This document shows positions 46,597 to 58,997 of a stretch of 64,000 bases of DNA, in pieces. Position numbers and translations under genes: made by a program. The notes below the pieces were generated by a model that ran no database searches, had not been told where the DNA came from, and saw only the letters and a program-made list of their open reading frames with translations. How positions within the stretch are numbered: position 1 is the stretch's first letter; every line of letters begins with the position of its first letter. The DNA lies in the NCBI RefSeq assembly GCF_947179515.1, contig NC_067485.1:73293646-73357645 (forward strand), written 5' to 3'. This stretch comes from Apodemus sylvaticus (lineage: Eukaryota; Chordata; Mammalia; Rodentia; Muridae).

Positions 46597-46883
46597 GTAG
46601 GAGTTCTGCATGCAGCTCCTGTATGTGCTATTGATGAGGGTGAATTGCCCAAACATAGGCATGCTTGATATCAAAGAACAGAAAACTAGTCTCAGCAGGA
46701 GCTGCCAGCAAGCCTTCAGAGCTTCAGTGAGCGAGCTTGACACCATGGCCTTGGGGTTGTTACATTAGACTCATGTGTTTCAACAAAATGGAACAGGCCA
46801 GTCAGCCAATACATTAAATTGATGGGGTATGCCTTTTCATTACTTCTTTTTGGTTTGTTTGATTTTTTGGGGGAGGGAGTGTG

Positions 46884-46887
46884 ATTT

Positions 46888-46951
<64 letters not shown>

Positions 46952-47069
46952 TCATTCTTTCTTTCTTTCTTTCTTTCTTCCTTCCTTCCTTCCTTCCTTC
47001 CTTCCTTCCTTCCTTCCTTCCTTCCTTCCTTCCTTCCTTCCTTCCTTTCTCTCTCTATCTCTCTCTATC

Positions 47070-47135
<66 letters not shown>

Positions 47136-47163
47136 TTTCTTCCTTCCTTCCTTCCTTCCTTCC

Positions 47164-47214
<51 letters not shown>

Positions 47215-47218
47215 TTCT
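46884..47218. repeat. ~335-bp (TTTC)n/(TTCC)n/(CT)n tract, intronic
   Basis: Alternating blocks of TTTC, TTCC, TTTC, TTCC and CT on the sense strand of the ankyrin gene, with almost no purines. Long open frames here are artefacts. Confidence 0.97.
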
Positions 47219-47224
47219 TTTATT

Positions 47225-48095
47225 ATTTGTATTTTCCTTAATTTTTATTAGATATTTTCTATATTTACATTTCAAATGTTACTCCATTTCCAGGTCTCCC
47301 CTCTGAAACCCCCTATTCCATTCCCCTCCCTCTGTGCATTAACTTACCACTCCCAGTTCCTCTCCTGGAATTCCCCTACACTGGGGCAATGAGCCTTCAC
47401 AGGTCCAAAGGCCTCTCTTCTCATTGATGTCTTACCAGGCTATCCCTTGCTACTCATGTGGCTGGAGCCATGGGTCCCCTCCTTGTGTACTCTTTGGTTG
47501 GTGGTTAAGTCCCTGGGAGCTTTGGGGGTGCTGGCTGGTTCATATTGTTCTTCCTCCTGTGGGGCTGTAAAACCCTTCAGCTCCTTGGGTCCTTTCTCTA
47601 GCTCCTCCATTGGGGACCCTGTGCTCAGTTCAATGGTTGACTGAGAGCATCCCCCTCTGTACTTGTCAGGCACTGGCAGGGCCTCTCATGAGACAGATAC
47701 ATCAGGCTCCTGTCAGCTAACACTTGGTGGCATCCACAATAGTGTCTGGATTTGGTAACTGTATATGGGATGGATCCCCAGGTGGGGCAGTCTCTGGATG
47801 GTCTTTCCTTCAGTCTCTGTTCCACTCTTTGTCTTTGTATTTCCCCTCATGGATATTTTGTACCTATTCTAAGGAGGACCAAAGTATCCACACTTTGGTC
47901 TTCCATCTTATTAAGCTGCATATGGTCTCTGAATTATATCTTGGGTATTCCGAGCTTCTGGGATAATATTCATTTATCACTGATTGCATGCAATGTGTTT
48001 TCTTTTGTAATTGGATTACCTCACTCAGGATGATATTTTCTAGTTCCATCCATTTGACTAAGAAATTCGTGAATTTATTGTTTTTATAGCTGCTT
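47225..48095 (-). mobile_element. Old L1 3' end, minus strand, intronic
   Basis: Reversed 3' UTR from TTTTATTAGATATTTTC, then ACATTTCAAATGTTACTCC. ORF2 end text such as MELENIILSEVIQLQKK (~48049) and INEYYPRSSEYP follows. The reading frame is broken upstream. Confidence 0.85.
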
Positions 48096-48305
48096 CTTCA
48101 TGTGACTGGAGGATTGACGCAGCTCTCTGGAGTCACTTTGGTAAAGGATGCTGAATCCTTTCATGATGACTCTACCATATGATATTTTGAGTAGACACTC
48201 TTAGACTACTGCTCTTGTTTTATTGGCTCATCTCTTCTACTTGGCTTATATTAGCATTGTCTTCTAAAATTCAAAAAAATATTTTATTTTTATTAAGCAT
48301 GTGAG

Positions 48306-48331
48306 TGAGTGTGTGTGTGTGTGTGTGTGTA
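48306..48331. repeat. (GT)n microsatellite, intronic
   Basis: Thirteen TG/GT units. Confidence 0.93.
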
Positions 48332-48339
48332 ACTGGGTG

Positions 48340-48598
48340 TGAGCATTGCTTTGCATGCACAGACTGAAGGAGAAGTTGAGGTATCCTGCTCTAAGATTAT
48401 CCTCCTAATTCCTTGAGATGGTACCTCACTGAGTTTGAAGGTAGGTTGGCACATGAGCACCAATGCTCTTGTCTGCAGCTCTCAAAGGCTGGGTTTACAG
48501 GCACATGTGTAGTCATATGTGTTTTCTGTATGGAGGTTTGGTCTCAGGTTCTCATGCTTGTGTAGCCAACACCCATATACACTTAGCTAGCTCCCTTA
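48340..48598 (-). mobile_element. B4/RSINE-type SINE, minus strand, intronic
   Basis: TTCCTTGAGATGGTACCTCA, AAAGGCTGGGTTTACAGGCA, TCAGGTTCTCATGCTTGTGT in the order also seen at 23115. Confidence 0.6.
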
Positions 48599-48774
48599 AG
48601 GTTGATGGATCTAATTTTTAATCTGCTAAGATGTTTTACAATATTATGGAGTGTGGGTGTTAATGTATTTTTGTATGTGTGTTTGTATGCACATGCATGT
48701 ATGTATGTATATCTATGTGTGTGTGCCTATAATGCATCTTCCTAAATTGCTCTCAACCTCATTTCTTTTGAAAG

Positions 48775-48895
48775 AGCAACTCTCACTGATGTCAAAGCTA
48801 ATCAATTCAGTTAGGTTGGCAGTCCAGTGAGCTCCAGGTATCCTCCTGTCTATGCCTCCCATGCATTAAGATGACAGAATGTACCATCATACATA
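48775..48895 (-). mobile_element. RSINE/B1-like fragment, minus strand, intronic
   Basis: CACTGATGTCAAAGC, AGTGAGCTCCAGGTATCC, CTGTCTATGCCTCCCATGCA; diverged. Confidence 0.45.
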
Positions 48896-49319
48896 GCTTA
48901 AAAAAGGAACACAACAACAAAACAAAACAAAACACACCCCCAAACCTGCTAAGTTATGGGTACTGGAGTTCAAATTCAATTTAGAATAGCTTGCATAGCA
49001 AACACTTTAATGACTGAGAAAACTTGTCATTCCTCATCATTTCAAATCATGTCACAACATTGTGTAAGCTTAGATTTTTTAATATGTACATTAATACAGC
49101 TTATCAATCACTTCAATAAACTTTCTAGAAAACCATCCAAAGGCAGGGGAAAAATTGGAAATAGGACAAGTGGTATGTGTACCTGTTTAAAAGTAGGTCT
49201 TTGGATGGTGATTCTTATCTCCTTGCTCAGGATAACATCAGTCAAGTTCAGTAGTCTCAGGATACCAACAGGGCAGTACAAAAGTGTCACCAAACAAGAG
49301 TCAGCAATGGTGGCACAAT

Positions 49320-49672
49320 TCAGCAGAAGATACTAGGCCTCCCCTGAGTTGGCATAAGTCAGCAGGGGCTAGGAATAAGTCAGACCAGCTGGAATGCCAG
49401 GAGTTTTCTGCCTTGTCTCTTTCAGCAAACTGAAGATCAGTATAGAGGCAATACCAAAGCAGAGTTGCATAGCTAGCTATGCAAGCTCCTTATCACTGTC
49501 TTTGTGTTCTACTTATAATCTCTCCAAACATGACTTGACCTCCCTTGGGTCTTGCTTCAGCAAAACACCGTGTGAGTTTGTATCATATGACAAAACCAGA
49601 AAGTCACACTTCAACATTTTAAATATACACAAATATTTTCTTTCTCACAAAACATAACTTTCCAACACACTG
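49320..49672 (+). mobile_element. Probable LTR-type rodent repeat, intronic
   Basis: AGCAGAGTTGCATAGCTAGC, AATCTCTCCAAACATGACTT, GTCTTGCTTCAGCAAAACA and AACATTTTAAATATACAC recur in murid LTR repeats as I recall. Family and orientation are uncertain. Confidence 0.4.
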
Positions 49673-51389
49673 GTTGAGTGCAGGTTGTACCAATACTCTA
49701 AAGAGTTGTTAAGACCGATTTTGTGTGCTTGCTGTACCATATATTTTGGTAAAGATTCATAAAAATTATGAGAAGCCACTTAATATAGAGAGAAATTTAT
49801 TGAAAGCAAAAGCTGCCCCTGTAGGATTTATCCACATATGGCATTTTCCTCACAGTTGTATGAGCCTTGAGCTTACCATAGTGGCACCCAGTAATGCCAT
49901 GAAATGTGATCAGTTTATATTATGCATCTTCACATTTATTTATATTCTTGCCTTATGCAACATTTTGTAGCTTAAGTTTTTTAAATTTAAATTAATACCC
50001 ATATCTGTGTCCTTATAGTAATGTAAGTTTTTTTTAATTTAAATTAATACCCATATCTGTGTGTCCATATAATAATAAATGAAAACTATTTAAGTATGAC
50101 ACATGACCTCATGACATTCATATATGTATTTTATTATTTTATTTTTATTTATTATTTATCAACACTTATATGCAACTAATATGTGCTTAATATATTTAGC
50201 TATGTTCATGATTTTGTTTTATCTTATTTGATGTCAAAACTTAGTTTCATTTCTTTATCATTTTAGTTTGTAATAATGATTTTATCTTTCTTCTCCATTC
50301 CATTCTAAACAGTTTTCTGAATTCTATATATGCATTGTATATTTCTTATAATCAGTTTGGTCCTTCTTTTTTTGTTTCTATAATTATTAGGTAAACCACA
50401 ACAAATGCACCCAGCATATTGTTTTTTCTCCATTCCTAAAGCATGCCAATGCTTTTTGCTAACTATGGTCCTGTATATTATTCCTTGTTCACTCTAGCCT
50501 ATGGGAAGACATGCCCTTTTCTTGGCATTGTGTGAACACTGGTGGTCTCCTCTAATTGTGTGAGATGTTGTGTCCCTCAGCCCCAGGATATTTCCTGGAA
50601 TTCCCATGTTGTTATGTGCTCTATAGTATGTTTCAGACGGCCTAGTAACATGCCCAGAGCATCCCCTCTTCTTTGTGTCTATTTTCCAGACTTCTGGCCT
50701 GTGATTTCTGGCTGCTTTCTTCACCAAATAGCTTATCTGCACAGCTCCAGGAGTCTAGGAGAGTCAGAATAGCTTTGTCCTCATCATATTCTAACCTAGT
50801 CTGTACTATCCCATAGCACAGAGATAGAAAATTGGGATAATATCATCAAACTGTTTTAGTGCTTATTAGCTAACAATTTATGTCATGTCTGAAGCATATA
50901 ATCTTCAGTTTCTAAAACATGTTTTTTTCTGATTTGTGTTGTTTGAGGTAGGAATCAAAATCAGTACTTTTTACTTGACCTTGTTTACATTTAGAGGGCA
51001 GTAGCATCTCCATTTCTAGTCTGCTGTAGAATACTGGCAATGTGCCTCTTCACACTCTGACCAACTACTTCTTGTTCTTACTTCATGCCTACTCATCCCT
51101 TCCATTACGGCATATTCCTGCATGCTTATTCAACATTAAAACTTTGTTTGACTTCAGTATCATCTGAGTCTGTAATATCTGGTTTTATGTCTTTTTTTGT
51201 CTTCTCTACTAGTTCTTAAACTAAACACCTTAACTGTCTTCTTTTCATATCTTCAGAATGTACCATGTCTTCCACTGTGTGGGTCCTCAGGATACATTTC
51301 TACAGTGCATCATGTTTAGGTAAAACTCTAGTCTGTTTTATTTATCAAAAATGCTGCTGTACTGTAATTGTGCTTTTTCTCCAATACAG
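49673..51389. other. AT-rich intron sequence, no feature but a direct repeat
   Basis: No SINE or L1 recognised. A duplicated ~38-bp segment lies at 49973-50062. An 82-codon minus-strand frame (50494-50742) has no domain. Confidence 0.45.
49973..50062. repeat. ~38-bp direct repeat
   Basis: TAAGTTTTTTAAATTTAAAT with TAATACCCATATCTGTGT occurs at 49973-50011 and, with one or two changes, at 50025-50062. Confidence 0.88.
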
Positions 51390-51588
51390 ATATAAATTCT
51401 GAGATCCTAGTGAAAATCTGGGGTGCAGTTTATACATATAAAAGATCAATAGACTTTGAAAAACATAACTGTGAACTAATTGAAGAAGATTGTGAACGTA
51501 TAAGTAATGAAATTATTGCACTGTGAGAGGAGTGGTCTCAACTAGAGATTGAAAATGCTGAACTGCAAGATGAGCTATGCAGTTTGAG
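51390..51588 (+). CDS. Exon 6: coiled-coil exon with in-frame TGA
   Basis: 199 bases, phase 1 to 2, acceptor CCAATACAG, donor AG|GTAGGA. Reads DINSEILVKIWGAVYTYKRS, IDFEKHNCELIEEDCERISN, EIIAL, then TGA (51524-51526), and stays open afterwards as EEWSQLEIENAELQDELCSL with strong heptad character. A CGA-to-TGA change (a CpG-type transition) is one simple origin. Skipping this exon does not help: joining exon 5 to 7 shifts the frame and meets TAG after a few codons. The conserved continuation beyond the stop shows that the ancestral protein read through this point. Confidence 0.75.
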
Positions 51589-52782
51589 GTAGGATGTCCC
51601 AATTTTAGAGAAATATTTTAACTGTTTTCATTAGAGCATAAATAGAACATTTGTAGTTTGTCACTAACTTTGTAAGTGTTCTGAAAGGGAAGAACTTTTC
51701 ATATTTGGGTTTTATTATTATTACTTTTGATAGATATCTTTATGTAGTCTAGGGAAACCCCAAATTTGTGATCTTAGGGCCTCAGTTGTTTGATTTTGGG
51801 GTGACTGGTTGGGTGCTTCAATTGTTAAGTGGGAGAATTGTTAGCCTTGTAGAATGTGAAAATAATTAAATTACAAATATCATTATTACTATTTTCCATA
51901 ATTATGTATATATGCATATATGTATATGAGATATATGTATGTGTCCCATGCAATCACACTCTTGATATCTACAGAGAAACCTCATTTTCATGAGACATCA
52001 ATTAAAGTTTTAAAAAATATTTTACAATTATGCTACAAAGAATACACTTTCTTAAAAGCTTCTCTAAATATTGAATTATTTTTATTTGAATACAAATTTG
52101 AATATTTTCTTTAATATTGATTCCTTTAGCTAAAGGATGTAAATCATATTAAAGGACTTGGCTGATATAATTGTTCCAAACAAAATTTATATTAATTTCA
52201 AATTTCACCAATGGAATATGAAACAATAGTTTTCTTAATTAAGACAAATTCTTTTAATATTATACTGCTTTATAGTGAACCAAGAATTTTAAATAAAGTA
52301 GTAAAGTATCACCCTTTCATAGAGATAAACTTAGATCTTATTTCATTCTCATATGCACAAGGCAAATATATGATTTCTAAATAGATTATTCAACATTAAT
52401 TCACAGAAAAAATTCAAATTTGTATGTTGAGAGACATTTGATACTTTGTAATTGATTACTAAATTTATCAAGTAAATTGTATGATTTATATAATTGATAG
52501 AGTAAATTGAAAGAAAATAAAATAGAAATAAAAAATTGTAAGAATGCATTTGAGATGATCTGTATGATGTTGGATTCTAATAATGAACAAAATGCTTGAA
52601 CATATTTTAACATTCTTTATTCCTTTGTGAAACATCCTTGTGGCTAATTATATTTTATGAAGATTATAGTTTAGTTGTATAAAATTTATAAACTTTAGTG
52701 AACAGAATAACTTGAAACCTAATATTTTTATTAATTTTTTTGGTAATTTTAGATAAGATATTGTAATTATTCATTCTCTACC
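51589..52782. other. Very AT-rich intron sequence
   Basis: No recognisable element; frames on the minus strand near 52349-52613 reflect the AT bias. Confidence 0.45.
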
Positions 52783-53035
52783 CCACTGGTTCTTCTCAAC
52801 CTGTGTGTTGTTACTAAGTTAGGGGTTAAATGACCCTTTCACAGGTGTCACATAAGACCCTTAGGAAATATTTACATTACAAAACATATAATACATTGAA
52901 AGATATACATTACAATACACAAAATAGCAAAATTACAATCATGAAGTAGAAATAAAAGTAATTTTCTACTCGGGGTCACTACAATAGCAGTAACCATATT
53001 AAAGGGTCACAGTATTAGGAAGTTTAGAATTTAGG
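52783..53035. mobile_element. hAT-like non-autonomous DNA element, intronic
   Basis: A left end CCACTGGTTCTTCTCAACC and right end TTAGGAAGTTTAGAA, roughly reverse-complementary in the GGTTCTCAACC/GGTTGAGAACC manner of MER5/Charlie-type elements. The interior GGGTTAAATGACCCTTTCAC and TTAAAGGGTCACAGTATTAG is a common murid repeat. Confidence 0.55.
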
Positions 53036-53940
53036 ACCTGCCCAGCCAGAGGCCCATGCTCCTTCCAATTTGCACCTGTTCCCAGAGCTGAGGCTGTGCT
53101 CTGGATTCCCACCCATTCAGGCCCCACCCAGATGCAGCTTGACCCCAAGGAGTTCTGACACATCCAGGATCAGAGAATCCCAGGATCACTGTAGCAGTTA
53201 TTTATAAAAAGTACTGCACAACCAGGCCTTTGTACCAGTCCTTCCATTTATCCGGTATAGAGTGACCCTCAAACTTGAATAGTTAACCAAATATATTTAT
53301 GTATAAGAAAGTTCCAATTTCATAATGCCAATTTACAATGATAAAGTTCTGTCCCAATATTTCTAACCTCTCAGCACAGGAGAAACCCATCTGACACCAT
53401 CTGGATCTGTGCATCCTCTCCTGTACTCCCTCGTGCAGCTCCCATGCTCCTTCTCTTTCTAACCCTCCTTTTCTTAGCTCCTCCTCCTCTCTCCCCTGTC
53501 ATCTATGGCCTCTCACAGCCTCAATGTGAATGGATAGGAAATATCTTGCATCAAATCACAGGTTTCAAGAAGGCACAGGCTCTGGTCAGAGACAGTGAGG
53601 CCAGTTAACACCAGAGATAACCAGATGGCAAGAGGCAAGCACAAGAACATAAGTAACAGAAACCAATACTACTTTGCAACATCAGAACCCAGTTCTTCCA
53701 CCACATCAAGCCATGGATACCCCAACACACCTGAAAAGCAATATTCAGATCTAAATTCTCATCTCATGAAAATGATAGAAGTCTTGAGAAGGCCATAAAT
53801 TACTCCCTTAAAGAAATATAAGAGAACACAGGTAAACAAGTAGAAGTCCTTAAAGAGGAAACACATTAATCCCTGAAACAAATACAGGAAAACACAAGCA
53901 GATAAAGAAAGTGAACAGAACTGCCTCATACTTTGAGGAA
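53036..53940 (+). mobile_element. L1 5' UTR scrap and ORF1 N-terminus, plus strand, intronic
   Basis: From ~53540 the sequence reads L1 5' leader into ORF1: MARGKHKNISNRNQYY at 53625, SSHGYPNTPEKQ, then stops near 53798 and broken coiled-coil text. 53036-53170 resembles an upstream L1 5' UTR piece. The stretch between is not placed. Same orientation as the host gene. Confidence 0.65.
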
Positions 53941-56900
53941 CTGCAGTTGTAGGTATTTCCTACCATTTTCCACCATAGATGTGAAAATACTACTGCATGA
54001 GAACTGATGTTAATTGACTAGAGAATATTGATTCCACTTTGCTATTTTCACATCAGTGCTTGTGATGCCTCCCATAGTCTTATCTGCTACGTTCTGCTTA
54101 AGCTGGGAGATCCTGAGTGTAATGTTACATGATCATTCCAGCCAAGCAGTACTAAGAACATAACCTATGCATTATTACAAATGTACAAAATGGCTTGTTC
54201 AATGTAATTTGTGAACATACATGATGTAGTGTGATGTGTTCAGGGCCTCAAGCTCCTCATATTCTGCCACTTTCAGTAGTATGGTAAAGGACTCAGTGAA
54301 ACTTATGTAAACTTACTGTCACACCACCTAGAGGATGATCAGTTGCAATCATATTAATGCACACCACAGTTATTTTATGTAGCTCACATTGTGATGAGTA
54401 TTCTTTGAAGACTTTTATTCAAAGTTGTTCATTTGAGTTGGAAACTTCATGTTCATTTTCACATGAAAAATTCAACAACACAAATATGACCTTATATGAG
54501 CCACAGTACTTAATGTGTGTTTAAACCATAGTAAAATGCATATCATATATAAACAAAAGTCACAACAAAATGGAATTTCCTGCTTATCAGACTTGGCAAA
54601 TTTATTCAGGGACTGTGCAGTAGTCCTTGACTATGTGTCTTTTAAATATCACTGAATTACCTGGATGAAGTGACATGAAGCATTATGGACAATAGCATTC
54701 CTACTACAGTTGATGTGACATTAGAGGTGTAGTTTACATAGCCACGGCAACATGCAAATGAAGTGCTGGCTGTGTTCTAATTCAACATCAGCACAATATG
54801 CAGGGTAGACATTTTGATTTATAATGAAACAAAAGTTATTTTTCCTGGTTCTTTACAAAAGGTCATTGGGGTTCACAGTGCATGAGACATTCACTTCATC
54901 ATGTTGGGCAAGTCAATGGAATGGTAAAGCTTTAAAACACTAAAACATGGTGACTATATGAAATTTAAACTATAGCACTCTTCTTTTGACACCCCCCCCA
55001 GAAGCTTGTGGCTATCTGACAATGCAAAATTTGCTTAGTCCAAGTTCAAAGGCCAAATAGATAATCTTAATAGTTTTTACATTATTCATAATGCCATTTT
55101 TCTCTGACACTAAAGTCCAATTCCATTCATTAATTATGAAAATTACATAGGTTTTTATGTCAATTACCTAACATATACCAAAAGATAATAATAAGAAAAT
55201 ATTAATGAATATTATACCAAGTACAGCCTGAAACCCAGCAGGACAAACATAAAAAAATACCCACAGTCTGTGGTACATGGTGGTGCCACATACACTCCAC
55301 CAGGATTGGGCAGCCCTGCCTCTGCAGTGCCATATAGTACATGTGGTCTGATTTTGGGCCAGTTCCATTCATTTACTGGTACTTCCATCACTTAAAATCT
55401 TCTATTTCTGACATCTGCAACATCCTATTACTTCTTTGCATCTTGACAATTTAGGTGTTACCTTCACTCCTTTACACATAAACCACTCAGACATTCTGTA
55501 TATGGACTTTAACAGATTCACATCGTCTTGTCTAACTGGCTTTTCTATGCAATACTGCTTTATCGCACCATTGCCAAGTTATGCTTGCATTTTGACATAC
55601 ACTGCAAGACTATCACCAGAATAGTTATTACTTAGTGATTTTGCAGCTTAAGTAACACCCAGGCCTGTGGACACAGGGCAGCCAAACTTCCAGACTCAAA
55701 TCCCCATCTGGCTTTTAGTAGGAGAGTATAACTGAGGCTGTATTCAAGGTTGAGAGTCACTGCTATCCTAAAGAATGCATTCCCTCTTTGTTTTCATTTT
55801 ATGCGTGTACTTTTGAAGTTTGGGCCTGTCTCAAAGGCAACCCTGTTAATGCAAAGTACTCTAAGCTGTGTTCAGGGTTGATGAGCCTTTTACTTTTCTA
55901 GCCATCTTGTCGAAAGTTTGTCTATTTCCACCAGGATGATGTCACATTTCTAAATAACCTGTATACTTTTCAACTCACTTGGTTGCCCTAAGCAAAGTTA
56001 AAACCATGAGCATTAACAATGTGATAGCACAAAGTATAATGACTTCTGGAATATTTCCTCCACTAAATAAACTTACTGACTACTTTTAAATTCCATATCA
56101 CTGAGATTTTCAGGGATGGATACAGATTATAGGACAGAATCTAATGTGTATGGCCTTGGGCCAACTCTGTAGAAGAGTTCTTTATTCCACCTGCAAGCTC
56201 ATTATCTGCATTCATGTAAGTGAGTTTTCTGGTCTCATGAACTCATGCAAGAGTGATTCATTAGTCCAGCCTTATTTTGAGCCAAATGTAAACCACAGTT
56301 CCCACGTTTTCCAAATGCCCACTATTCAAGTCTCCAAAGTCTAAGAAACACATTGGCAGTATCATTACAGAAGTGATTAAATGACTCCATTTCCTTTTTA
56401 ATCACTTCCCTCACTACGGAGGTGATCGCTCAGAAGTCAGCTTGATAGAGAAAAATATATCGGCTCAGCATTTCAGAGAATCTCTAGTCTATCATGTCAG
56501 GAAAGACCTGAGGGCAGTGTTTTGTTTTTGCAACAGGAACACAGGGCACAGTCTACCTAGTGCTTCTTTTAGTTGCATGAGGTACTTTATGAACACGCAA
56601 ACTGCGTCATGACCTTGGGACATGAGGGTCACTCACAGAGGTCTATAATGTAAGCACTGTGCTGAATAGCTCTAGTGTTTTCAAGGAAAGAATGAAGAAA
56701 GAGAAATTGCATCATTCATAGTAATTACACACTTTTGAAATCAGGAAACATTCTGGTCTTAGTTACTTAAAATTCATAGTTTGTTGGTGGGTGGTACTCA
56801 CTCAATGCGTGTATGCTTTGTATGTGTGAAAGTTTGATATTCACTAAGACAAAAAAAGAAAATGCATATTTCTTCAAATTACATCTAAAGTTTATAGAGA

Positions 56901-57050
56901 CAAAGGGGCACAGAGAGAGTGATAGTTTCCAAATCACTATCTTTCAAATTTTTCAGAATTTGTGTAATCATTTGAATGTTTCTTCAGAAACTAATTTGGT
57001 ATTTTTCAATGTGGCCAGTTATGCACAATCATTTTAAAACATATTTTTAG
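53941..57050. other. Unique-looking intron sequence; possible decayed retrocopy
   Basis: No SINE or L1 seen in about 3 kb. On the minus strand, 55168-55368 has an open frame with a hydrophobic C-terminal half (RLWVFFYVCPAGFQAVLGII). The neighbouring frames also look protein-like. No homolog recognised. Confidence 0.35.
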
Positions 57051-57129
57051 GGCCACCCTTGAAAATTTAGAATTAAATGATGCAGCAAGCCTCCAAGCAG
57101 AGGAGAATGAAGAGCTTTCAAGAACCCCG
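57051..57129 (+). CDS. Exon 7: coiled coil
   Basis: 79 bases, acceptor ATATTTTTAG, donor CCG|GTAAGT (a near-ideal donor). The first base completes Arg, then ATLENLELNDAASLQAEENE, ELSRTP. It continues the heptad run from exon 6 and ends in phase 0. Confidence 0.75.
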
Positions 57130-57934
57130 GTAAGTATAGACTTATGAAGTCCATTTTGTTTTAATTCTCTAATACTTGAAAGAAATTTTCCTGTATTCAG
57201 AAGCAGCATATAACCACATTTTAGGAGAGTCAGATATTATCCCTGTTCAAATATTTGATAGCTTCACTTTGTTACTATTTGTTAGTAATTATAGGAGTCA
57301 GGTTAATTGTCTGCCCATGAGGTAGTGCAGTAGTAGGTTCTCCACTAAGGATAGGATATATTTAGTCACAGGTTCTTGGCTCAGACAACAGTTCAAGGTA
57401 TGGGTTTAACATATAAAAGGGGCCTTACATCCAATTAGAAAACAGTAGATTAAGAGTCTTTTTTACCACCAGCGATGGCTGGCAATGGTAGTCATAGTTG
57501 CAGGCAGCAGGGTTCATATCTACATATGTGTTGATTTCTTTTCTCCTCTAGCAGCTTCTAACACTATGAAAGCTAGCTAATGGGAATAATGTTTCCAGGT
57601 TATATTGTAGATTCCCACATGTTATAGCTCAAGGAGTGAGGTCTCCAGGAATAATTTCTTTCCATCAGGTTTTAGAGCGTAACCAAGAGCATTAGGAAGT
57701 ACCTGAATATTTGGGGTTTCGTATGACCTCGCTTGTCAAAAACTGTAGAAGAAGAAAACCATTCCTGGGATAGCATTTATTACCACTGCGGTATTGAATA
57801 GGGCCAGCATCACCCCATTGTAGAAATGCTTTTTTCACTCATTTTATACATGTGTATATGAATATTCTTTAGAAAGCTTCTATAGTATCAGGTCTCCATA
57901 TGACATTTTGAAAGATCTTTAGTATTTGTTATTC
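57130..57934. other. Intron sequence, no feature seen
   Basis: Unclassified AT-rich DNA directly after exon 7. Confidence 0.4.
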
Positions 57935-58690
57935 TTTTATTTTTATATTATTTTATTTATTTGCATTTCAAATGTTATTCCTCTTCCTGGGAGCCCCTCC
58001 ACAAACACCCCACCTTTTTCCCCTACCGTTTTAACCTCTAATTGTGCTCCCACACCAACTCATCCATTCCTACATCATCCCTTTAGCATCTTGATTCTCT
58101 AGGGCATCAAGCATTCACAAGAACAAGCACATCCCCTCCCCCTGAGGCCAGACAAGGCAATCCTGTAGCAGGGACCATGGACCAACCCTTGTATGCTCTT
58201 TGGTTGGTTGCTTAGTTGTTGGGAGCTCTGAGGTATCCAGTTATTGGATACTGTTATTTATCCTATGGGGTTGCAATACCCTTTACCTCCTTCAGTCCTT
58301 TCCCTCACTCTTTCCATAGGGTTCCCCATGCCCAGGCCAATGGTTTGGTGTAAGTATTTGTATCTGTCTCAGTCAGGTGTTGGTAGAGCTTCTCAGAGTA
58401 CACCCATGCCAGGCTTCTTCCACATCTTGGTTTCAGCAACAGAGTTAGGGATTTGACATCTGTATATGGTATAAATCCCAAGTTGAGGTGGTCTCTGCAT
58501 GGCCTTTACTTCAGTCTCTGCTCCAGTGTTGTCCCTGCATTTCCATTAGACAGGAACAATCCTGGGACCATATTTTGAGATGGGTAGATTGCCAAATCCC
58601 TCAACTCGGGACATGTCTATCTACTGGAGGTGGTCTCTTCAGGTTCCATTTCCACGCTGTTGGTCATTTTGACTAAAGACCTCCCCGTTA
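57935..58690 (-). mobile_element. Old L1 3' UTR, minus strand, intronic
   Basis: TTATTTGCATTTCAAATGTT at the left, then AGCAGGGACCATGGACCAAC, TTTGGTTGGTTGCTTAG and CTGGTAGAGCTTCTCAG-like text typical of Lx 3' UTRs. No coding sequence remains. Confidence 0.8.
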
Positions 58691-58997
58691 GGACCGGGGA
58701 CCCTCTCACACCCTTGGTGTTTTTATTTTCTATGAGAAATGAAAGAGAAAGGAGGCAAGCCTAAAGAGACTTGAGGTGGGAAGTCCGGGCTAGTAGTGTG
58801 GATTGGCTTGAACTCATATTTGCAGTCACTCAGTGCCAGTTGTGGACAGGATACCTGAGTGATGCATATTCTGCCAGAGAAAGGCATGGCTTCTGACTTC
58901 ACCAGCAGGTGCTATTAGGGCTGAGTTAGATGAGAACATGTCTTGATGAAATGAATAATGTACCAAGAAGAGAGTTGGCAAAGCCATTTTTTTTTGT

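Noticed and set aside
46716..47306. Frames of 79-141 codons with FLSF or KERK repeats
   Set aside because: Translations of the TTTC/TTCC tract, not genes.
49108..49336. 126-codon plus-strand frame 48956-49336 and its antisense
   Set aside because: No splice context and no family match; it overlaps the start of an LTR-type repeat.
51524..51526. TGA read as selenocysteine
   Set aside because: This family has no known selenoproteins and no SECIS-like context is visible; a plain nonsense change is simpler.
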